Source of the DNA: Verrucomicrobia bacterium UBA6354
Lineage (GTDB): Bacteria; Verrucomicrobiota; Kiritimatiellia; RFP12; UBA1067
DNA: 5,192 bases
Assembly (NCBI GenBank): GCA_002440145.1
Contig: DJRS01000063.1
Span: 1-5,192, forward strand
Reading direction: 5' to 3'
In this document: one piece after another, positions 1 to 5,192 of the stretch
How positions within the stretch are numbered: position 1 is the first letter of the stretch
How the letters are laid out: each line of letters opens with the position of its first letter
Position numbers and translations under genes: made by a program
The notes under the pieces: model-generated
Database searches by the model: none
What the model was told of the DNA's origin: nothing
The model's input: the letters and a program-made list of their open reading frames with translations, nothing else

Positions 1-2
1 TC

Positions 3-1301
3 GCCGCGCCGGGCGTCACCTGGGATTCCGAGAGCTGCATGGGCGTCGTCGCGGCGGGCAACCGGGTTGTCGCGGCGGAGACGGCGGACGACCTGCGGAC
101 GATCCGCGAATGCCGTCCGCGCGCGGGCCTGCCGAACGTGCTGAAGAAGCTGCGGGCGGGCGGGCCGGTCCGCCTCGCCTATTTGGGCGGCTCCATTACC
201 GAGGCGCGGCGCGGCTGGCGCGAGAAGACGACAGACTGGTTTCGCCGCGAATTCCCGAAGGCCGCAATCGAGGAAGTCAATGCCGCGATTTCGGGTACGG
301 GCTCGGACTACGGGGCGATCCGGCTGGCGGCGGACGTCCTTGCGCAGAAGCCCGACCTTTTGTTCGTCGAGTTCCGCGTCAACGGTTCGGCGGGCTTCGA
401 CGTGCCGACCGTGGAGGGCATCGTCCGTCAGGCGCGGCGGGCGAACCCCGAACTGGACATCTGCTTCGTCTACACGGTAGCGGACTGGATGCTGGAAGGG
501 CTGAAGGCCGGCCGGCAGACGTCGTTCGGCTGCGCGATGGAGCGCGTCTGCGAACGCTACGGCGTTCCGTCCATCGACTTTGCGCCGGCGATCGTCGCGC
601 AGCTGGACGACCCGTCCGCGTTCGTCTTCGCGCCGGCGAGGGGCGGCGCGGCGGTCGAGGCCGTGCCGAAGGACGTGCGCGCGGCGACGCAGGCGGGCGG
701 CGCCGTCCCGGACAAGCTCGTCTTCTCGATGGACGGCACGCATCCGACCGAGGCGGGACACGCGCTCTACCGTGACATCCTGGCGCGCGCGCTGACGGGC
801 GGCATTTTCCCGGTCGCGTCGCGGCCGGGGCCGCATCCCCTGCCCGAGCCGCTCGCGACGAACGCCTGGGAGCGGTGCGAAACGGTTCCGGCGCGGGAGA
901 TCCTGACGGCGCCTGCCTGGCGGCCGATTGCGGACGGAAGGCAGGACCCTGTCTACGGCGATTCCTACAACCGCACGGAGCGGATGCTGAAGGGTGGATT
1001 CGAGACGACGGCCGAGGACGCGGCGTTCACCGTGAGCTGGGATGGGACGGTGCTTGGCTTCAGCGACATTCCGCAGGCGAAGGAGGGCGAAAAGCCGATC
1101 GTGATCGAGGTTTCGGTGGACGGCGGCAAACCCGCGGTTTTCGAGCGGCGCCGGACGCGCGAGAAGCGGATCTATTCGCGCTTCGTCTACCTGCCGGAGC
1201 AGCCGCAGGGACGCCACACGGCGGTCTTCACGGTGAAGCGGATCCCCGCCGGGCAGCGGTGCATCCTCGGGCAGTTTCTTGTCGTCGGCCGGCGGTTGTA
1301 G
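3..1301 (+). CDS. SGNH/GDSL-type hydrolase, 5'-truncated by window edge (putative carbohydrate esterase/deacetylase)
   Basis: Seen: the reading frame is open from the first full codon at base 3 to the TAG at 1299-1301. The first Met codon is at 39, but no good Shine-Dalgarno precedes it and the 12 codons before it read as protein, so the real start probably lies outside the window. Numbering from that Met, SGNH blocks are clear: GGSIT with the presumed nucleophile Ser52, the glycines of SGTGSD (residues 85-90), Asn115 in VEFRVNG, and DGTH with Asp232 and His235. Residues 1-255 or so form the hydrolase. Residues about 285-420 look like a beta-rich C-terminal domain. Known: such enzymes cleave ester bonds, often acetyl groups on glycans, with Ser-His-Asp catalysis. 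Inferred: a carbohydrate esterase, perhaps exported, because the sialidase-like gene follows on the same strand. Any signal peptide would be outside the window. The substrate is unknown. Confidence 0.85.
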   Translation, partial: AAPGVTWDSESCMGVVAAGNRVVAAETADDLRTIRECRPRAGLPNVLKKLRAGGPVRLAYLGGSITEARRGWREKTTDWFRREFPKAAIEEVNAAISGTGSDYGAIRLAADVLAQKPDLLFVEFRVNGSAGFDVPTVEGIVRQARRANPELDICFVYTVADWMLEGLKAGRQTSFGCAMERVCERYGVPSIDFAPAIVAQLDDPSAFVFAPARGGAAVEAVPKDVRAATQAGGAVPDKLVFSMDGTHPTEAGHALYRDILARALTGGIFPVASRPGPHPLPEPLATNAWERCETVPAREILTAPAWRPIADGRQDPVYGDSYNRTERMLKGGFETTAEDAAFTVSWDGTVLGFSDIPQAKEGEKPIVIEVSVDGGKPAVFERRRTREKRIYSRFVYLPEQPQGRHTAVFTVKRIPAGQRCILGQFLVVGRRL

Positions 1302-1393
1302 AAGCATGCATTTGCCCGACATCCCAAAAAGCACGTGGGGCGGCGGATGATATTGCAATAGATTGTGGAAGTATTTGTTTGATTGACATCCAA

Positions 1394-1398
1394 AAGGA
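1394..1398 (+). promoter_or_regulatory. Probable ribosome binding site of the sialidase-like gene
   Basis: AAGGA lies 11 bases before the ATG at 1410 and only 2 bases before the ATG at 1401. The longer spacing is acceptable and the shorter one is not, so it favours 1410 as the start. A second purine run (GGGAAAG, 1403-1409) touches the ATG at 1410 and is too close to be the main site. Confidence 0.45.
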
Positions 1399-1409
1399 TC
1401 ATGGGAAAG

Positions 1410-2528
1410 ATGAAAACGGAAAAATATGCGCGTGGGATGTGCGCAATGGCATGCGGGCTTGCGTTCGGCGCGGCGTTTGCGGCGGACGTGCGCCCGCCTT
1501 CGAACGCCGCGATCGTGCAGGACGAAAGGGGCTACAATGCGTGGCCCATGATACAGGCCATGGGAACGAACCTCGTTTGCGTCTACAGCAGGGACTGCGC
1601 ATTCCCGAAAGACGGGCATTCGATATGGCCCGGTACGCGTGATTCGTACGCAAAGGTTTCCCATGACGGCGGCCTGACCTGGTCCGCGGAGACAGTTGTG
1701 GCGGGGGATGCGCAGGCGGGGGAGGTGAACGAGGGCATCGGCCTCGATTCGCAGGGCGCCTTGCTGGTCTGGGTGCGGTGCTGGGGCGAGAAGTCGCGCC
1801 GTCGGCATGAATTGTATCGCTCGGTCGACGGCCGTTCGTTTTCGAAGATAGCCACCTTGCGGCCGGACCCGATGCCCATGCAGATATTGGATCCCGTCTT
1901 TGTGCCGGAATTGGGTCTCGTCTCGCCTTGGTTTGCCGGCCGGTACGATGTCGACGGCGGCCACGCGTGGGGGATATTCGTAAGCATGGACGACGGCCGC
2001 AATTGGCAGATGCACACAATAGAGCGCGATTTGCGCCTTCGCGAATGGATGACGGAGTCGTCGCTGGTTTCGCTGGGCGGCGGCCGCATTCTGATGATAG
2101 GACGTTGCGAGCGGGGGCTTGGCCCGCAGTTCCAGGCGACAAGTGCGGATGGCGGCAAGACATGGACGAAGAGACGGACGAATATCGCCGATGTCGCCGA
2201 GTCCACGCCAAGCCTCGTCTACGATGCGCGGACGGGTTTGGTCGCAAATTACTATTATGAACGCGGCGGTCGCAAGTTGAAGCGCAGAATTGCCCGTGCG
2301 GACTATGTTTTTGCGCACCCCGATGCTTGGCCGGACCCCGAGACGCTTGCGGAAGGCTTCGAACCGCGCGCCTGGGATGCGGGAAACGTGAATGCGACGC
2401 GCCTGCAAGGGACGCTGGACTGTTGCGCATGGTATACCGGCACGCCGTCGAATGCGATGGTGGTCGTGACGCGCGTGCCCGCACCCCGGGCCTTGCAGGC
2501 TGCGGGAGCGGGCTGTCCGGAACAATAG
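1410..2528 (+). CDS. Secreted sialidase-like BNR/Asp-box propeller protein
   Basis: Seen: a 372-residue protein starting MKTEKYARG, with a hydrophobic Ala/Gly-rich stretch and an AFA-AD cleavage site near residue 24, so it is exported by the Sec route. Asp-box repeats mark a beta-propeller: SHDGGLTW (84-91), a degenerate SVDGRSF (138-144), SMDDGRNW (192-199) and SADGGKTW (245-252). TESSLVSLGGGRILMIGR (residues 215-232) resembles the sialidase stretch with an acidic residue followed by a substrate-binding Arg, and NYYYERGG (280-287) supplies Tyr and Glu candidates. I do not see a clear N-terminal RIP-type motif, so I cannot assign the full arginine triad. Known: exo-alpha-sialidases release terminal sialic acids. 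Asp-box proteins also include other glycosidases and non-enzymatic propellers. Seven of 12 isoleucines are ATA, unlike the neighbours. ATG 1401 and TTG 1383 are alternative starts. The family call is firm, sialidase activity only moderate. Confidence 0.82.
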   Translation: MKTEKYARGMCAMACGLAFGAAFAADVRPPSNAAIVQDERGYNAWPMIQAMGTNLVCVYSRDCAFPKDGHSIWPGTRDSYAKVSHDGGLTWSAETVVAGDAQAGEVNEGIGLDSQGALLVWVRCWGEKSRRRHELYRSVDGRSFSKIATLRPDPMPMQILDPVFVPELGLVSPWFAGRYDVDGGHAWGIFVSMDDGRNWQMHTIERDLRLREWMTESSLVSLGGGRILMIGRCERGLGPQFQATSADGGKTWTKRRTNIADVAESTPSLVYDARTGLVANYYYERGGRKLKRRIARADYVFAHPDAWPDPETLAEGFEPRAWDAGNVNATRLQGTLDCCAWYTGTPSNAMVVVTRVPAPRALQAAGAGCPEQ

Positions 2529-2542
2529 CGCCGGACGGTTTT
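2513..2542 (+). terminator. Possible intrinsic terminator overlapping the sialidase-like stop codon
   Basis: An 8-base stem (2513-2520 with 2531-2538, one G-T pair, otherwise Watson-Crick and mostly GC) encloses a 10-base loop that contains the TAG stop at 2526-2528. Four T residues follow at 2539-2542. The T run is short, so termination would be weak. On the minus strand no T run follows the stem, so it would not serve metH as a classical terminator. It fills the 13-base gap between the two convergent genes. Confidence 0.4.
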
Positions 2543-4905
2543 CAGGAAGGCCGCGCGGCGCCGGGACGGAGTTCGCTCTCGCAGATGCGGACGCTCGCCA
2601 TGGCGTCCTTGGCGTAGTAGTCCGCGCCGATTTCGTCCGCGTAGTCCTGCGTGATGACGGCGCCGCCGACGAACGTCTTGACGGGCAGTTTCGCCGCCTT
2701 CAGCTGCCGGATGGTCTCCGCCATGGCGCCGGCGGTCGTGGTCATGAGCGCGGAAAGTCCGACGAGCCGGGCACCGGACTGGATTACGCTTTGGACGATC
2801 GTTTCGGGCGCGACGTCGCGTCCGAGATCTATGACGCGAAAGCCATAGTTCTCGAGGAGCGCGCGGACGATGTTCTTGCCGATATCGTGGATGTCGCCTT
2901 TGACGGTCGCGATGACGATGGGGGCGCCCTCGCGCGTGGTGGACGTTCCGCTTTTGGCGAGCGCCGCGCGGATGACTTCGAACGCCGCGCCGGCGGCGTC
3001 CGCGCTCATGAGGAGCTGGGGCAGGAAGAGGGTGCCTTTCTCGAAGCCTTTGCCGACGACCTCCAGGGCGGGGACGATCTCGTCCTGGATGATGGACATG
3101 GCGTCGCGTCCGGCGTCCAGTGCGGCGGCGCAGAGGGTGCGGGCGTCCTCCTTCAGGCCCTGCACGATGGCGGTGTTGACGGTGGCTTGCGCCGCGGAAG
3201 GGGCCGGGGCGGGCGCGGCGTTCTGCGCTTCCGCCGCGCACTTGGCGATCCACCGCAGGCAGTTCGGGTCGCGCGCCAAAAGGACGTCGAAGGCGGCCGG
3301 GTCGTCCGTCTCGCGTATGACGCCCGGATTCGAAATCGCCGCGGAAAGCCCCGCCCGCTTGGCGAGCGTGTACATCGCGTTGTTGAGGGCGGGACGGTTG
3401 GGGAGGCCGAAACTGACGTTCGAGACCCCGAGAACCGTGTTGACGCCGAGTTCGTCCGTCAGGCGACGGACCGTCTCGAGCGTCGTTTTCGCGGCGTTGC
3501 CGTCCGCGCTCACGGCCAGCACGAGCGCGTCGAAGGCGAAATCCTCCTTTGTGAAGCCGTATTTGGCGCCTTCGGCCAGAATCCGGCGCGCGATGGCGAG
3601 GCGTCCGTCGCTCGTTTCGGGGATGCCCGCCTCGTCCAGGCAGAGCGCGACGATGACGCCGCCGAACTTGCGGGCGAGGGGGAAGACGGTGTCCATGGAG
3701 GACTGCTTGCCGTTGACGGAGTTGATGAGCGGCTTGCCGTTGACGTGCCGCAGCCCGATCGCGAGCGCCTTCGGGTCGGACGTATCGATCTGCAGCGGGC
3801 AGGTCGCCACGCTCTCGACGGCCAGGATCGCGCGGTCCAGCATGGCCGCCTCGTCGATTCCCGGCACGCCGCAGTTCACGTCGAGAATCGCCGCGCCGTT
3901 CGCCGTCTGTTTCACGGCTTCCCGCATGACATAGGCGACGTCGCCCGCCTTGAGCGCCTCCTTCAGGAGTTTCTTGCCGGTCGGGTTGATGCGCTCGCCG
4001 ATGACGAGCCCGGCGTGGGGCGCGAGTTCGACGACGGAAGTGCCGGACGAAATGCGCGTCCGTTTCGGGGGGAGGGCGCGGTGCGGGTCCTTGTCCCGGA
4101 CGGCCGCCACCGTGCGGGCGATGTGGGCGGGGGTCGTGCCGCAGCATCCGCCCACGATTTCCACCCCGGCGTCGACGAGCGCGGCGACGTCCGCGGCGAA
4201 TTCGTCCGGTCCGACGGTGAAGACGGTTTTGCCGTTCACGAGTTTGGGCATGCCGGCGTTGGGCTTGACGATGAGAGGTTTGCGGGCGACGGCGGCGAGG
4301 CGTTTGACGTAGGGGAGCATCCGGTCGGGGCCCAGGCCGCAGTTCAGCCCGTAGGCGTCGACGCCCAGGCCCTCCAGCAAGGTCGCGACGCACTCGACCG
4401 AGCCGCCCGTCAGGAGTTTGCCGTCCTCGCCCAGGGCGACGGTCGACCAGACCGGCAGATTGCAGTTCTCCTTGGCGGCGAGCACGGCGGCCTTGAGTTC
4501 GCGCGTGTCGCTCATCGTCTCGATGAAAACGAGGTCTGCGCCGGCCGCGGCGCCCGTCCGGACCATTTCGGCGAACGCGGCGTAGGCGTCTTCGAAGGCG
4601 AGTTCGCCCGCCGGCGCGAGGAGCCGTCCGGTCGGGCCGACGTCCAGCGCGACTTTCGCGCCGCTTTTCCGGGCAATTGAAATTGCCGCGGCGATCAGGT
4701 CGGCGAGCTTGTGCGGACCGTCGTACTTGAGGCGGTTCGCGCCGAACGTGTTGGCGAGGACAATCTGCGACCCCGCCGCTACGTAGGCGTTGTGGAGCGC
4801 AAGCACCGCTTCGGGACGGTCCAGGTTCCAGTCCACCGGGTCCGCGCCGGCGGCGAGTCCCGCCGCCTGGAACATCGTTCCCGCGCCACCATCCAAAAAC
4901 GTCAT
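2542..4905 (-). CDS. metH: Cobalamin-dependent methionine synthase, core without reactivation domain
   Basis: Transfers a methyl group from methyltetrahydrofolate through cobalamin to homocysteine, giving methionine and tetrahydrofolate in the cytoplasm. Seen, in 787 residues: a homocysteine-binding barrel (about 1-290) with the FLDGGAGT start motif and zinc ligands Cys189 (GLNCG) and Cys254/Cys255 (GGCCGT); a pterin-binding barrel (about 300-555) with IGERINPTGKK, ILDVNCG and QIDTSDP; an Ala/Pro linker (about 563-575); a helical cobalamin cap (FLPQLLMSADAA); and a B12 domain with DIHDIG, whose His673 is the lower cobalt ligand, then GLSALMTTT and FVGGAV. The protein ends there. The roughly 330-residue AdoMet-binding reactivation domain of the E. 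coli enzyme (about 1227 residues) is absent and is encoded by the adjacent upstream gene. Start: ATG at 4905 lies 6 bases after AAAGGAG. The in-frame TTG at 4911 abuts that site and is unlikely. Confidence 0.96.
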   Translation of the reverse strand: MTFLDGGAGTMFQAAGLAAGADPVDWNLDRPEAVLALHNAYVAAGSQIVLANTFGANRLKYDGPHKLADLIAAAISIARKSGAKVALDVGPTGRLLAPAGELAFEDAYAAFAEMVRTGAAAGADLVFIETMSDTRELKAAVLAAKENCNLPVWSTVALGEDGKLLTGGSVECVATLLEGLGVDAYGLNCGLGPDRMLPYVKRLAAVARKPLIVKPNAGMPKLVNGKTVFTVGPDEFAADVAALVDAGVEIVGGCCGTTPAHIARTVAAVRDKDPHRALPPKRTRISSGTSVVELAPHAGLVIGERINPTGKKLLKEALKAGDVAYVMREAVKQTANGAAILDVNCGVPGIDEAAMLDRAILAVESVATCPLQIDTSDPKALAIGLRHVNGKPLINSVNGKQSSMDTVFPLARKFGGVIVALCLDEAGIPETSDGRLAIARRILAEGAKYGFTKEDFAFDALVLAVSADGNAAKTTLETVRRLTDELGVNTVLGVSNVSFGLPNRPALNNAMYTLAKRAGLSAAISNPGVIRETDDPAAFDVLLARDPNCLRWIAKCAAEAQNAAPAPAPSAAQATVNTAIVQGLKEDARTLCAAALDAGRDAMSIIQDEIVPALEVVGKGFEKGTLFLPQLLMSADAAGAAFEVIRAALAKSGTSTTREGAPIVIATVKGDIHDIGKNIVRALLENYGFRVIDLGRDVAPETIVQSVIQSGARLVGLSALMTTTAGAMAETIRQLKAAKLPVKTFVGGAVITQDYADEIGADYYAKDAMASVRICESELRPGAARPS

Positions 4906-4907
4906 TT

Positions 4908-5192
4908 TCAACTCCTTTCAATATCCGCGAACGCCGTGACGCTCTTGGACGGCACGAGCAGGAAGCTGTCCGTCAGCGTGATGCCGAGTTTCTTCGTCGC
5001 GTCGAGTTTCGCGAGAATGTCGCGGCTCAGTTCCAGGGGAATCGTCCCGTAGCCGGGGGAGCGCCGCATGAGCAGGCGTTCGCCGGGGGCGAGCGTCGGG
5101 CGGACCTCGTCCTCTATCGCGTCCATCGTCTTCTCGATGCCGTCCGTGCCGATGGCCTGGGCGATGAGCGCGTCCGCGGCGGAGAGGACGGA
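4908..5192 (-). CDS. Stand-alone methionine synthase reactivation domain protein, start outside window
   Basis: Seen: 94 C-terminal residues. The frame is open to the right edge and a Met codon at 5126 is internal, because the codons before it continue in a family-like way (ALIAQAIGTDGIEKT). The key motif is RRSPGYG, matching the RxxxGY AdoMet-binding motif of the MetH activation domain (RPAPGY in E. coli). It is followed by LGITLTDSFLLVPSKSVTA, equivalent to the MKLTESFAMWPGASVSG region. Known: this domain binds S-adenosylmethionine and remethylates cob(II)alamin formed when the cofactor is accidentally oxidised, with an electron from flavodoxin or a similar donor. Some bacteria encode it apart from MetH, as in Thermotoga maritima. 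Inferred: it serves the metH gene that starts 2 bases downstream. Its own start, promoter and any cobalamin riboswitch lie beyond the window. Confidence 0.9.
   Translation of the reverse strand, partial: SVLSAADALIAQAIGTDGIEKTMDAIEDEVRPTLAPGERLLMRRSPGYGTIPLELSRDILAKLDATKKLGITLTDSFLLVPSKSVTAFADIERS
4912..4918 (-). promoter_or_regulatory. Ribosome binding site of metH, inside the upstream gene
   Basis: On the minus strand AAAGGAG is followed by 6 bases and then ATG (4905-4903). It overlaps the last sense codons of the reactivation-domain gene, whose TGA is at 4910-4908. This fixes the metH start at 4905 and means ribosomes finishing the upstream gene stop on top of the metH start, which suggests translational coupling. 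Confidence 0.8.

Noticed and set aside
1281..1345. A terminator after the SGNH hydrolase gene
   Set aside because: Short palindromes such as GCCGGC and GCATGC are present, but I found no stem followed by a T run.
1353..1385. A sigma70-like promoter (TTGCAA at 1353-1358 with an AT-rich stretch after it) before the sialidase-like gene
   Set aside because: No convincing -10 element occurs at 16-18 bases spacing. The region is AT-rich and could hold a promoter, but the match is too weak to annotate.
1383..1409. TTG at 1383 or ATG at 1401 as start of the sialidase-like gene
   Set aside because: TTG 1383 has no ribosome binding site, and ATG 1401 is only 2 bases from AAGGA. The ATG at 1410 gives a normal signal peptide and better spacing, though 1401 is not fully excluded.
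1399..2484. A 361-codon minus-strand frame opposite the sialidase-like gene
   Set aside because: The product is rich in Arg, Pro and Ser with no recognisable domain, and the plus-strand frame carries a signal peptide and Asp boxes.
2791..4680. A 629-codon open frame on the plus strand opposite metH
   Set aside because: It is antisense to a clear metH. Its product is dominated by Arg, Gly, Ala, Asp and Val with no family motif, as expected for a mirror frame in GC-rich DNA.
2303..4921. An 872-codon minus-strand frame overlapping metH
   Set aside because: The product is extremely Arg-rich and low in complexity. It is a shifted shadow of metH, which has all the expected motifs in the other frame.

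Overview
The window is GC-rich coding DNA holding four genes in two convergent pairs. Two point right (3-1301 and 1410-2528) and two point left (2542-4905 and 4908 to the right edge). The outermost genes at both ends run off the window. I see no RNA gene, CRISPR array, insertion sequence or attachment site, and no gene-free stretch longer than about 110 bases.

Left half: an SGNH-fold hydrolase (esterase or deacetylase type) whose start lies outside the window, then a 108-base AT-richer gap, then a secreted sialidase-like BNR-repeat (Asp-box) protein with a clear signal peptide. Together they suggest breakdown of host or plant glycans, with an esterase removing acyl groups and a glycosidase-like propeller acting on the sugar. 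The true substrate cannot be read from the sequence. The sialidase gene uses the codon ATA for 7 of its 12 isoleucines. I find none in the SGNH gene and two in the much longer metH, so the sialidase gene may have a different origin.

Right half, minus strand: a split cobalamin-dependent methionine synthase. The S-adenosylmethionine-binding reactivation domain, which is the C-terminal part of the long enterobacterial enzyme, is encoded as a separate upstream protein. It is followed after 2 bases by a 787-residue MetH core with homocysteine, methyltetrahydrofolate and cobalamin modules only. The ribosome binding site of metH lies inside the last codons of the reactivation gene, so the two are very likely translationally coupled parts of one enzyme system that makes methionine and recycles tetrahydrofolate.

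Organism: bacterial. High GC, a GGSIT-type SGNH hydrolase beside a secreted sialidase-like protein, and a MetH lacking its fused reactivation domain would fit a glycan-degrading gut or rumen member of the Verrucomicrobiota/Kiritimatiellota/Lentisphaerota group. This is inference from gene style, not proof. The split methionine synthase is an arrangement known elsewhere, for example in Thermotoga. I found no convincing undescribed system here.
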